Source: UBA4465 sp002292365
Lineage (GTDB): Bacteria > Bacteroidota > Bacteroidia > Cytophagales > Cyclobacteriaceae
NCBI GenBank assembly: GCA_943788615.1
Contig: CALSQY010000002.1
Span: 1-64,000, forward strand
Length of the DNA: 64,000 nt
Direction of reading: 5' to 3'
Shown here: positions 34,972 to 43,863 of the stretch, piece by piece
Position numbering within the stretch: the first letter of the stretch is position 1
How the letters are laid out: every line of letters begins with the position of its first letter
Notes under the pieces: model-generated
The model's input: the letters and a program-made list of their open reading frames with translations, nothing else
Database searches by the model: none
What the model was told of the DNA's origin: nothing
Translations under genes and position numbers: made by a program

Positions 34972-37584
34972 TTAAGGATTGTTTAATAAGGTGACACCTA
35001 TTAAGGTCAAAGAGGTGATTAAGGAAGTGGAAATGGCAATAATATCTCCTGTATTAACCCCTATTTTGATGGGTTTTTCAGGCACAATAATTTCAGCTCC
35101 GGGAGCCATTTTAGGATAGGATTTTATGCCCAGAAAACTATTGGTTCTTGCAGCATTACCATTGGCATAAACAACGTAGGTATGTCTTTTTTTCGCCCTA
35201 TTATTGAAGCCACCCGCTTCATTGATATAATATTTGAGTCCCTTGGAAGATTCAAATCCTATGGTATTGGGATATAAAACTTTACCGATGACCCTGATTG
35301 TGCTCAATTTTTTAGGAATATTAATAATATCACCATCCTCCAAAACTAAATCATTAATGGATCCTGGTTTTGACAAAATCTTATTCAAATTTAAGGCTAT
35401 AGATTCAGCTTCTTTTGGATTGATATCCATACCGGAGTTGTTGTTAGAGATTTCTTTTATTCTATTTTTTTGAGCAAGGGCCGAAAAATTTTCATTCTCA
35501 GGGTTGTATTTATTGTGATCATAGCTCAATTCCTCATTTATTTTATCGATGACGACTAAATCGGATTCGCTGTAAAGGCTGGTATCCATATGGTTTAAAA
35601 AATTCAGGAGATTAGATTTCTTTTCCTGTTGATCATTACTGTTGCGGTTAAATTCGGATTTTCGAATTAAGGTAGCTCCTGCAGCATAGGCAAATTCATT
35701 GAGGCCATTTGCCTTGCGTATGACATCCGAAATCCTTTCATCAGCAGATTCAATAGGATAAGTTCCGGGTAAATGCACTTGTCCAAAAATTTGAATAGAT
35801 TTCTCTTCAAAATAATTAGGATTTTTTCTGATGGTGATGTGATCAAAGGGTCTTAGGAGAAACTCATTAGCTGATATTTCAAGATTTTCATTTATCGTCA
35901 ATTGTTCTGTTTCGATCTGGACATAGGCAGATTGTTGAAGCGGCCTTCTTGAAATAAAAGCAGTGCCACCAATCGCTGCTTTCTTAAATCCTTTGGCTTG
36001 AAAAATTAAATCTTCCATTGAGAGATTATCAGAAAAGCGATAAACGCCAGGATTATTTACTTCGCCCGTAATGCTGACAAACTGTTCCTCTTCAAAATCA
36101 TAAATAGAATTGATCTGAAGGACGTCTTCTTTTTGCAGTGCTACCTCCCCCATTTCACCACTTAGAATTTTTTCAAGGTTTAAGGTGAGTGTTTCAACGC
36201 TATAATCTGGATGCATTCTCGTTAACAAGGCCCGTCCCGTAAAGGCATCCCCTGTTAAACCATCGGCTAGGTCTATCAATTTTTTTAAGTTTAAATCATC
36301 CGTTAATGCATAAGGTCCAGGTCTAAAGACTGAACCTTTTATAATTACACGATTTTCAAATCTATTTTGAATTTCTCCTATGCTGAATACATCACCATCG
36401 TGTAGGTTAAATTCGTTAAATTGAGATTTATAGATATCTAATACTTCCTTTGAAGCGTCGTTATTACGAATGACACGGATTCTTTTTTCATAGGCGTTGG
36501 AAGTAAAACCACTGGCGTAGGTGAGTAAATCCCCAAATGTTTCATTTTCTAGAGTTTCGTAGAAGCCTGGACGTTTGACGGCCCCTTGCAATTCAATTCT
36601 ATTGGCATAAGGTCCGATAATTATGACATCATTATGTTGGAGATGCACATTGCTGTCTGTATTACCTTTCAATAAAAAATCATATATATCAACCGAAGCG
36701 ATCTGTTCACTTTTTCGGTACACTTTGATGTCTCTGAGGGTGCCCATCAAAGTTGGTCCACCGGCAGCATACAATGCATTGAATACTGTAGATAGGGCAT
36801 TGATGGTATACGTTCCCGGCATGTTTACTTCACCTACAATGTTGATACTGATGTTTCGAATCATACCAATAGAAACCTGTAAAAAAGTACTGGGCGCGGC
36901 ACCAGATAACTCAACATAAACCCCAGCAAGCCGATTTTTTATTTTTGTCTGGGCTTCCTTCAAAGTGAGTCCATTCAAATAAATGGGCCCCACATTACTG
37001 AGGAACAGTTGGCCATTGGGTTGAATGGATTCGGTATAATTCCATTCGGAGGCACCAAAAATATCAATGACGATTTCATCACCAACTCCGAGCACATAAT
37101 CTGGTGGGGGCGGAAAATTGAGATTGGTTTCAAAACTCAATTCTCTGGAATCGTCATTAAAAACGCTATAACCAAAGTTTTGATTTATAGGTAAATCTTC
37201 TAGTTCTATTTCTTTTTTCTCTTCCTCGAAAGCTAACTGTGTCAAATAATCGGTCAACGCTTCTTTCTTTATTTCTTCTTGAAAATCAGAAAGGCTTGAT
37301 TTTCGCTTATTGTCTGCGGCACGTATTTTGTTGATTCTCCTTGAGAGTTTGCTGATTTCCATGGCAGACAAACCTTCTGATCTCGCATATTGGACAATAT
37401 TTTGATCAGAATAGCCCATGCCTTTGGCACGCTGCATCATCATGCGTATCTGCTCATCAGAAAGATTGTCAACTTTCACTGATTGGGCTTTTCCCATACT
37501 TTGCGCGGTGACCGTTTCTAAACTACAGGTCCCAATGAATAAGGCAAATAAGAGGATTACAGGAATCCTGAAATATTTGTGCAT
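34972..37584 (-). CDS. Wza-type polysaccharide export protein with multiple SLBB domains
   Basis: 870 residues from ATG 37584. Signal sequence ends around TVTAQS; I do not see a perfect lipobox (FIGTC is the nearest). A polysaccharide export (Poly_export) domain at about 150-250 contains YVLGVGDEIVIDIFG, then a series of SLBB-like repeats, each of the form GxVxxPGxY (VVGEVNMPGTY, LQGAVKRPGFY, IKGSVFRPGPY, ITGEVNNPGVY, IFGQVHLPGTY, VIGKVLYPN). A C-terminal hydrophobic segment (DIIAISTSLITSLTLIGV) may anchor it. It forms the export channel. It is much larger than E. coli Wza, as is common in Bacteroidota. Confidence 0.93.
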   Translation of the reverse strand: MHKYFRIPVILLFALFIGTCSLETVTAQSMGKAQSVKVDNLSDEQIRMMMQRAKGMGYSDQNIVQYARSEGLSAMEISKLSRRINKIRAADNKRKSSLSDFQEEIKKEALTDYLTQLAFEEEKKEIELEDLPINQNFGYSVFNDDSRELSFETNLNFPPPPDYVLGVGDEIVIDIFGASEWNYTESIQPNGQLFLSNVGPIYLNGLTLKEAQTKIKNRLAGVYVELSGAAPSTFLQVSIGMIRNISINIVGEVNMPGTYTINALSTVFNALYAAGGPTLMGTLRDIKVYRKSEQIASVDIYDFLLKGNTDSNVHLQHNDVIIIGPYANRIELQGAVKRPGFYETLENETFGDLLTYASGFTSNAYEKRIRVIRNNDASKEVLDIYKSQFNEFNLHDGDVFSIGEIQNRFENRVIIKGSVFRPGPYALTDDLNLKKLIDLADGLTGDAFTGRALLTRMHPDYSVETLTLNLEKILSGEMGEVALQKEDVLQINSIYDFEEEQFVSITGEVNNPGVYRFSDNLSMEDLIFQAKGFKKAAIGGTAFISRRPLQQSAYVQIETEQLTINENLEISANEFLLRPFDHITIRKNPNYFEEKSIQIFGQVHLPGTYPIESADERISDVIRKANGLNEFAYAAGATLIRKSEFNRNSNDQQEKKSNLLNFLNHMDTSLYSESDLVVIDKINEELSYDHNKYNPENENFSALAQKNRIKEISNNNSGMDINPKEAESIALNLNKILSKPGSINDLVLEDGDIINIPKKLSTIRVIGKVLYPNTIGFESSKGLKYYINEAGGFNNRAKKRHTYVVYANGNAARTNSFLGIKSYPKMAPGAEIIVPEKPIKIGVNTGDIIAISTSLITSLTLIGVTLLNNP

Positions 37585-37698
37585 AGGTATGTTTTTATTG
37601 ACAGTCAGCAAATTTAATTAATTAATAATCAAAAAAGCACGCATCTATTTATTTCCATGGGGGAATGTTATGGGTGAGGGGAAGGAAAAATGATTTTC

Positions 37699-38466
37699 CT
37701 ATGAGAAGTTTTTTTCTTTTCCCTGAACTAAAAAATAGGGATTTAATAAGCTTTCTTTATTATAATTTACAGGGGTCTGAGAGTTTTGAATGATTACTTG
37801 ACCTCCCGCTTCTTCAACGATTATTTGAGCAGCAGCGGTATCCCATTCCATCGTAGGGGCAAACCGAGGATATAAATGGGCTTCGCCTTCTGCAACCATG
37901 AGCAGTTTTAACGAACTGCCTTTAGATAGGATTTCGGGTTTGATTAAGTTATCTAAAAATACTTGTGTTTCGGCGTTGAGGTGAGAGCGAGAGGCCACCA
38001 CCTTAAGTCTGGATTGATGGAGATCAAAGGAGGCACACTGAATATTTCTTCCATTTTTTTGAGCTCCGGATGCTTTGATTGCAGAATATAGATCAGCAGT
38101 GACGGGCGTTTGTACGACACCGAGTATGGGCTGATGCTGATGGATAAGGGCAATGTTCACGGTGAATTCTCCATTTCTTTTGATAAATTCTTTCGTACCA
38201 TCTAAGGGGTCTATCAGCCAAAATGTTTCCCAACTTTTTCTTTGTGAAAAAGGAATTTGAGCGCCTTCCTCACTTAAAATCGGAAAGCTGGTTTTTTCGA
38301 GTACGGCGGCAATGACCTGATGGGCCGCTTGATCTGCGCGGGTCAGTGGGGATTGATCATCTTTGGCTTCTATTTCAAAATCACCAGAATGATAGACTTT
38401 GAGTATTTCCTCACTGGCCATGCTTGCCGCAATTTTGGCCTGTTCGAGTAATGAATTTAGGTTCAT
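37699..38466 (-). CDS. cysQ: 3'(2'),5'-bisphosphate nucleotidase
   Basis: 255 residues of the inositol-monophosphatase fold. Metal-site motifs: ILSEEG (Glu near 70), WLIDPLDGTKEF and MEWDTAAAQIIVEEAGG. It removes PAP, the by-product of PAPS-dependent sulfation or reduction. It is the last gene of the cysC-cysD-cysN-cysQ run, 14 bases after cysN. Confidence 0.93.
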   Translation of the reverse strand: MNLNSLLEQAKIAASMASEEILKVYHSGDFEIEAKDDQSPLTRADQAAHQVIAAVLEKTSFPILSEEGAQIPFSQRKSWETFWLIDPLDGTKEFIKRNGEFTVNIALIHQHQPILGVVQTPVTADLYSAIKASGAQKNGRNIQCASFDLHQSRLKVVASRSHLNAETQVFLDNLIKPEILSKGSSLKLLMVAEGEAHLYPRFAPTMEWDTAAAQIIVEEAGGQVIIQNSQTPVNYNKESLLNPYFLVQGKEKNFS

Positions 38467-38480
38467 AATAGAGAATGAAT

Positions 38481-39746
38481 TTAAATGATCATGCCTGCGG
38501 CCACGGTTTCATGAGTGGACTCATCTATTAAAATAATACTACCCGTCGTTCTGTTTTTTCTATAGGCATCCGTTAACAAAGGCTTGGTAGTGCGCAGTTG
38601 TACTCGCGCCACGTCGTTCATGCCGATATTGAGGTTTTCAACATTCCGATGCAGGGTATTTACATCTAACTTGTATCGAATTTTTTTAATAATGGCTTTG
38701 GCTTCTGATGTGGTATGCTTAATGATGTATTTTGATTTAGGATGGGGCGCTTTAGTATCGAGCCAACACATCATGATCTCAATGTCTTGATTGAGGTCGG
38801 GTTGATTATTTGACCTCACCAACATATCGCCCCGGCTTACATCTACATCATCGGTGAGCTGTATGACAACCGACATCGGAGCAAAGGCTTCAGATAGCGG
38901 ACCGTTGAAGGTCTCAATAGATTTGATTTTTGATATGAACCCTGAAGGGAGCACCGTAATTTCATCTCCCGGTTTGAAGACACCTCCTGCAATTCTTCCC
39001 GCATAGCCTCTGAAGTCGTGATAGGGTGCCATTTTGGGTCGGATGACCGTCTGTACAGGAAATCGACAATCAATGTGATTGTAATCACTACCGATATGTA
39101 AATTTTCTAAGGTGTAGAGAAGGGTAGATCCTTCATACCAAGACATTTTTTCACTGCGATTGACTACGTTGTCTCCATTTAGGGCACTGATGGGGATAAA
39201 GCGGATGTCTGTGATATCTAACTTGGAAGAAAAACTTTCAAAATCTTTTTTAATTTTTTGAAAAACGGTTTCTTGGTAGTCAACCAAATCCATTTTATTT
39301 ACACAAACGATCAGATGTGGGATTTGAAGTAAAGAAGCGATGATGGCATGTCTACAAGTTTGCTCCACCATGCCATGGCGGGCATCTATAAGAACCAAAG
39401 CGCAATTGGCAGTGGATGCGCCAGTGATCATATTCCTAGTGTATTGAATGTGACCGGGAGTATCTGCAATGATGAATTTTCTTTTGGGTGTGGCGAAATA
39501 ACGATAGGCCACATCAATGGTGATGCCCTGTTCTCGTTCGTCTTTGAGTCCATCGGTAAGCAGAGATAAATCTGCCTGCGCCAATCCTTTGCGGTTGCTG
39601 GATCTTTTGACTTGATCCAGCTGATCTTCAAAAATTGATTTGGTATCAAAAAGAAGTCTACCGATCAAGGTGCTTTTACCATCATCTACACTACCGGCTG
39701 TGGTAAACCTTAATAATTCCATATCTAAATAGGCATTCATTTTCAT
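38481..39746 (-). CDS. cysN: Sulfate adenylyltransferase subunit 1 (GTPase)
   Basis: 421 residues, an EF-Tu-like GTPase: P-loop AGSVDDGKST, DTPGH, NKMDLVD and SALNGDN, followed by two beta-barrel domains. It lacks the C-terminal APS kinase domain seen in CysNC fusions; a separate cysC is present. Couples GTP hydrolysis to APS formation with CysD. In-frame ATGs lie at 39746, 39740 and 39722; the family usually starts near the last one. Confidence 0.95.
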   Translation of the reverse strand: MKMNAYLDMELLRFTTAGSVDDGKSTLIGRLLFDTKSIFEDQLDQVKRSSNRKGLAQADLSLLTDGLKDEREQGITIDVAYRYFATPKRKFIIADTPGHIQYTRNMITGASTANCALVLIDARHGMVEQTCRHAIIASLLQIPHLIVCVNKMDLVDYQETVFQKIKKDFESFSSKLDITDIRFIPISALNGDNVVNRSEKMSWYEGSTLLYTLENLHIGSDYNHIDCRFPVQTVIRPKMAPYHDFRGYAGRIAGGVFKPGDEITVLPSGFISKIKSIETFNGPLSEAFAPMSVVIQLTDDVDVSRGDMLVRSNNQPDLNQDIEIMMCWLDTKAPHPKSKYIIKHTTSEAKAIIKKIRYKLDVNTLHRNVENLNIGMNDVARVQLRTTKPLLTDAYRKNRTTGSIILIDESTHETVAAGMII

Positions 39747-39752
39747 GGATTT

Positions 39753-40658
39753 TTAAAAATAACCTTGTTTTTTTCGATCTTCCATTGATGTTTCAGATCG
39801 CTTATCGTCTGCTCGATTACCTCGCTCAGTTTGCCGCGCTGCGGCTACTTCATCTATGATTTTCTCTAATGTGTCGGCATCTGATTCATCTCCTCCCGTG
39901 ATGGTAATGTCGCCCAAAGTACGAAAACGAATTTTTTTGTATACCTGGGTTTCTGTTTCGTTCAAATGGATGTGCTCTGATATGGGCAGCCAAGTGTCAT
40001 TGCGACGGATGACTTCGCGTTGGTGCGCAAAATAAAGGGACGGAATCTGAATGTTTTTAGCTAAAATGTATTGCCAAACATCCATTTCTGTCCAATTGCT
40101 TAAGGGAAACACGCGAAAATGCTCTCCTTGATCATGTTTGCTATTGAACATATTCCATAATTCTGGGCGTTGATTTTTAGGATCCCACTGTCCAAATTCA
40201 TCTCGATGTGAAAAAAACCTTTCTTTAGCCCGGGCTTTTTCTTCGTCCCGTCGCGCGCCACCCACACAAGCATCAAACTGATGTAAGTCGATGGTGTCGA
40301 GAAGGGTATTGGTTTGCAGGGCATTTCTGGAAGCATTTTTACCTCGTTCCTCCGTTGATCTTCCAGAATTAATGGAGTCTTGAACCAATCCTACGATGAG
40401 TCGGACCTCTAAATCAGCTACTATTTGATCTCTGAATACCATAGTTTCAGGAAAATTATGTCCCGTATCAATGTGAACCAGAGGAAAGGGGATTTTAGCT
40501 GGATAAAAGGCTTTTTTAGCAAGATGTGTTACTACGATGGAATCTTTACCTCCTGAGAAAAGGATGCAGGGATTTTCAAATTGGGCAAAAACTTCTCGAA
40601 GAATAAAAATAGATTCGCTTTCTAATTCATCTAAATGTGTAAGGTTATAATTACTCAT
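39753..40658 (-). CDS. cysD: Sulfate adenylyltransferase subunit 2
   Basis: 301 residues, PAPS-reductase-like adenotransferase fold with the PP-loop SGGKDS, VHIDTGHNFPETM, GGARRDEEKARAKER and the C-terminal SETSMEDRKKQGYF typical of CysD. Adenylates sulfate to APS. Overlaps cysC through an ATGA junction at 40655-40658 and is followed by cysN after six bases. Confidence 0.97.
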   Translation of the reverse strand: MSNYNLTHLDELESESIFILREVFAQFENPCILFSGGKDSIVVTHLAKKAFYPAKIPFPLVHIDTGHNFPETMVFRDQIVADLEVRLIVGLVQDSINSGRSTEERGKNASRNALQTNTLLDTIDLHQFDACVGGARRDEEKARAKERFFSHRDEFGQWDPKNQRPELWNMFNSKHDQGEHFRVFPLSNWTEMDVWQYILAKNIQIPSLYFAHQREVIRRNDTWLPISEHIHLNETETQVYKKIRFRTLGDITITGGDESDADTLEKIIDEVAAARQTERGNRADDKRSETSMEDRKKQGYF

Positions 40659-41251
40659 TCAAGCGTTAGTTTGGGTTCAATAAAATCAAGTAATTTTTTT
40701 AAGGATAACTCTGGAGGGTCCGTTTCAGTATTGACTGTCAAGTCGGGTTGCTTTGGATTCTCAAAGGGGGCATCGATTCCCGTAAAATTAGGAATTAATC
40801 CTTTACGGGCTTTGGCATAGAGGCCTTTAACGTCCCTTTTTTCACATACGTGCAAGGGGCAATCGATAAAAATCTCTATAAAATTTTCGGAACCGATCAG
40901 TCTTTGCGCTTGCGCACGATCAGCTGCAAGTGGAGAAATAAAAGCTGATAATACAATGATACCGGCCTCGTTGAACAACCGAGCCACTTCTGCAATTCGA
41001 CGAATATTCTCTGTCCGATCCGTACTGGAAAATCCTAAGTCATTATTAAGGCCTAAACGGACATTGTCGCCATCTAAGAGGTAAGTTTTATAACCTTTTT
41101 GATGCAAAATAGCCTCTATATTTCCAGCGAGGGTAGATTTACCCGAGCCTGAAAGTCCAACCAACCAAATCACCTTAGCTTGGTGGCCATTATTTTTCAA
41201 TCGATCGGATTTACTGATCGGATGGGTATGCCGGATGAGGTTTTCATTCAT
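40655..41251 (-). CDS. cysC: Adenylylsulfate kinase
   Basis: 198 residues from ATG 41251, which overlaps the DUF2061 stop as ATGA; a further upstream start would lie within that gene. P-loop GLSGSGKST, DGDNVRLGLNNDLGFS, and SAFISP with the active-site serine are present, as is the DVKGLYAKARKG lid. Makes PAPS from APS. Its separate existence, with CysQ but with no reductase genes nearby, points to PAPS use for sulfation. Confidence 0.96.
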   Translation of the reverse strand: MNENLIRHTHPISKSDRLKNNGHQAKVIWLVGLSGSGKSTLAGNIEAILHQKGYKTYLLDGDNVRLGLNNDLGFSSTDRTENIRRIAEVARLFNEAGIIVLSAFISPLAADRAQAQRLIGSENFIEIFIDCPLHVCEKRDVKGLYAKARKGLIPNFTGIDAPFENPKQPDLTVNTETDPPELSLKKLLDFIEPKLTLE

Positions 41252-41466
41252 TTTTTTCGACCAAATTTGACACTGAACCAAACGCGTTCATGAAAATAAT
41301 AAAGCACCATTTTGAGGATAGTTTCAGCTATGGCCACACCGGTAGCTTTTTTAATAGCCTGAGCATCGTCTCCAAAAAATGCCAAGGCCAATAGGAAAGT
41401 CGTGGTAGAGGCAATGATGCGCCAGGTGATTGCCTTTGAAATATGTCTTAGTTTATTTTGATCCAT
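41248..41466 (-). CDS. DUF2061 small membrane protein linked to cys genes
   Basis: 72 residues. HISKAITWRIIASTTTFLLALAFFG, then a second hydrophobic helix with ETILKMVLYYFHERVW, matches DUF2061. These proteins often sit beside or are fused to CysC/sulfate activation genes; function unknown. It is translationally coupled to cysC by an ATGA overlap. Confidence 0.85.
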   Translation of the reverse strand: MDQNKLRHISKAITWRIIASTTTFLLALAFFGDDAQAIKKATGVAIAETILKMVLYYFHERVWFSVKFGRKK

Positions 41467-41526
41467 GAGTTAATTCTTACCGCAAGATTAGGTAAAAGAT
41501 CATTAATTTCTACCCTGCTCCTCTTA

Positions 41527-42471
41527 TTATTTATCTGGGGTCAGCTTTGGTTTGAAGGAGTCTACCGTTATTTTGAGGCCTTTAGATCTTGTAAATAGGG
41601 GCTGCCAACCTAAGAGTTTCTTTGCCAATTTAATATCTGGTTTACGCTGTTTGGGATCGTCTTCTGGCAAGGCCTGATAACTGATGGTGGATGAACTTTG
41701 GGTGAGTTGCAAAATTTCTTGAGCAAATTCATTGATGGTGACTTCCTCAGGATTTCCAATATTTACAGGATAGGCATAGTCGCTGAGAAGTAACCGAAAA
41801 ATACCCTCTATCAAATCATCAACATAGGTGAAGGATCTTGTTTGGCTGCCATCTCCAAAAGCAGTAAGTGGCTTGCCCTGAAGTGCTTGCCCAATAAAGG
41901 CAGGAAGTACCCGACCGTCATTTAATCTCATGCGAGGGCCAAAGGTATTAAAAATACGTACAATTCTCGTTTCCAATTGATGGTAGGTATGGTAAGCCAT
42001 GGTCAATGCTTCTTGGAATCGCTTGGCTTCATCATAAACGCCTCTAGGGCCAATGGGATTTACATTGCCCCAATAATTTTCCTTTTGAGGGTGCTCCAAG
42101 GGGTCTCCATAAACTTCCGAGGTAGAGGCAATCAATATTCTTGCTTTTTTTTCTTTGGCCAAACCGAGGCAGTTTAAGGTACCTAAGGATCCTACCTTCA
42201 TCGTTTGAATGGGCATTTTCAAATAATCGATGGGGCTTGCAGGAGAGGCAAAATGTAAAATGTAATCCAAAGGTCCGGGTACATGAATGAACTTGGTGAC
42301 GTCGTGCTCATGAAATTCGAAATTTGATTTTTTAAATAGATGTTCGATGTTTTCTATGGACCCCGAACTTAAATTATCCATGGCGATGACCTGGTAATTT
42401 TCTTTGATGAATCGATCACATAAATGAGAGCCTAAAAATCCAGCGCCCCCAGTGATTAATATTTTTTTCAT
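41527..42471 (-). CDS. UDP-glucuronate decarboxylase-like (UDP-xylose synthase) NAD-dependent epimerase
   Basis: 314 residues, extended SDR. GGAGFLGSHLCDRF cofactor loop, the MDNLSSGS segment, HFASPASPIDYLKMPIQTMKVGSLGT, TSEVYGDPLEHPQ and YDEAKRFQEALTMAY are strong features of UDP-glucuronate decarboxylase. It converts UDP-glucuronate to UDP-xylose. Overlaps rfbC by an ATGA junction, so it belongs to the nucleotide-sugar operon. Confidence 0.9.
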   Translation of the reverse strand: MKKILITGGAGFLGSHLCDRFIKENYQVIAMDNLSSGSIENIEHLFKKSNFEFHEHDVTKFIHVPGPLDYILHFASPASPIDYLKMPIQTMKVGSLGTLNCLGLAKEKKARILIASTSEVYGDPLEHPQKENYWGNVNPIGPRGVYDEAKRFQEALTMAYHTYHQLETRIVRIFNTFGPRMRLNDGRVLPAFIGQALQGKPLTAFGDGSQTRSFTYVDDLIEGIFRLLLSDYAYPVNIGNPEEVTINEFAQEILQLTQSSSTISYQALPEDDPKQRKPDIKLAKKLLGWQPLFTRSKGLKITVDSFKPKLTPDK

Positions 42472-43007
42472 ATTTCATTTTCAATTTCATTAAAACTTTG
42501 ACTGGCCAAATCTTTAGGAGAGAATACGGCGCCTGTAAAATCTTCCGTGATGTTAAGTTTTGGATCATAGATACTCAAACTACGTTCTGAGGCCGCGTGA
42601 TAGGGCCGATCTACCGCATATTGAAAACAGGTATGGTCTTCCAAGGTAAAATAGCCATGAGCAAAGCCTTTGGGGACCCACAAGGCTTTATCTGGGCTAT
42701 CTAATTTTATTTTGTAATATTTTAGATAAGTGTCGGATGTTTTTCTTAAATCAACGACGAGGTCAATGACCGCTCCGCTGAGTGCCAAAACAATTTTAGT
42801 TTGCGCAAAGGGATTCAGCTGAAAATGAAGACCCCTGAATACATTTTTTTTTGACTGCGCAATATTGATTTGCTCCACAGAAAAATCGAGTCCAAATTTT
42901 TTAAATCGGGTACGATTGAAGGCTTCCATGAAATAGCCACGATCATCACCATGCAAATCATTATGAATCACAAAGCAATCTTTGAGCGGCGTAGATTTAA
43001 TTTCCAT
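42468..43007 (-). CDS. rfbC: dTDP-4-dehydrorhamnose 3,5-epimerase
   Basis: 179 residues, cupin fold. RGLHFQLNPFAQTK with the catalytic His, VVDLR and WVPKGFAHGYF motifs are characteristic. Epimerises dTDP-4-keto-6-deoxyglucose. Overlaps rfbA by 11 bases. The rfbD reductase that would finish dTDP-rhamnose is not in the window. Confidence 0.95.
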   Translation of the reverse strand: MEIKSTPLKDCFVIHNDLHGDDRGYFMEAFNRTRFKKFGLDFSVEQINIAQSKKNVFRGLHFQLNPFAQTKIVLALSGAVIDLVVDLRKTSDTYLKYYKIKLDSPDKALWVPKGFAHGYFTLEDHTCFQYAVDRPYHAASERSLSIYDPKLNITEDFTGAVFSPKDLASQSFNEIENEI

Positions 43008-43863
43008 CGACTAATTTTATTAAATAATTACCATAACCACTTTTTTGCAAGGGGACTGCAATCTGGTGGAGTTGATCCGCATCGATGAAGCCCATTTCAT
43101 AGGCAACTTCTTCAATACAACCAATTTTAAGTCCTTGGCGAGATTCAATGGCCCTGACAAAATCACCTGCCTCCAACAGGGATTCATTGGTTCCCGTATC
43201 TAACCAGGCGGTCCCTCGATCCAATACTTCTACTGTTAATTTGCCCTGCTTTAAATATTCGTTATTTACGGTAGTAATTTCCAATTCACCTCGGGCGCTG
43301 GGCTGGATATTTTTTGCAATGTCCACCACGTCTTGATCGTAAAAATACAAACCGGGTATCGCATATTTTGATTTGGGATGCGTAGGTTTTTCTTCGATGG
43401 ACAAGGCCTTTTTTTGATCGTCAAATGCCACGATACCATATCTTTCAGGATCATTTACTCGATAAGCAAAGATGATCCCACCCTGTGGATTGGTGCAATT
43501 TTGTAATTTTTGAGACAATCCAGAGGCATAAAAAATATTATCACCTAATACCAATGCAACTTTTTCTCTCCCGATGAATTCCGCTCCGATGATAAAAGCT
43601 TGAGCCAAACCTTCGGGTTCGGGTTGAATCGCATATTCAAAATGACAGCCTAAATTCGCTCCGTTGCCGAGCAGTTGCTGGAACCCTGGGAGGTCTCTTG
43701 GTGTGGAGATGATTAGGATTTCCCGGATGCCTGCCAGCATCAAAACCGACAGGGGATAATAAATCATGGGTTTGTCGTATACGGGAAGCATTTGTTTACT
43801 TATCGCAAGGGTCAATGGGTGCAATCGAGTTCCTGAGCCACCCGCCAAAATGATGCCTTTCAT
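42997..43863 (-). CDS. rfbA: Glucose-1-phosphate thymidylyltransferase
   Basis: 288 residues. Nucleotidyl transferase signature GGSGTRLHPLTLAISKQMLPVYDKPMIYYPLS (split: GGSGTRLHPLT and SKQMLPVYDKP), LGDNIFYA and AWLDTGTNESL. Makes dTDP-glucose. ATGA overlap with rfbB shows tight coupling. Confidence 0.97.
   Translation of the reverse strand: MKGIILAGGSGTRLHPLTLAISKQMLPVYDKPMIYYPLSVLMLAGIREILIISTPRDLPGFQQLLGNGANLGCHFEYAIQPEPEGLAQAFIIGAEFIGREKVALVLGDNIFYASGLSQKLQNCTNPQGGIIFAYRVNDPERYGIVAFDDQKKALSIEEKPTHPKSKYAIPGLYFYDQDVVDIAKNIQPSARGELEITTVNNEYLKQGKLTVEVLDRGTAWLDTGTNESLLEAGDFVRAIESRQGLKIGCIEEVAYEMGFIDADQLHQIAVPLQKSGYGNYLIKLVDGN

Noticed and set aside
37683..37700. Small hairpin at the cysQ end as terminator
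   Set aside because: The stem is seven AT-rich pairs and overlaps the cysQ stop codon; not distinguishable from chance.
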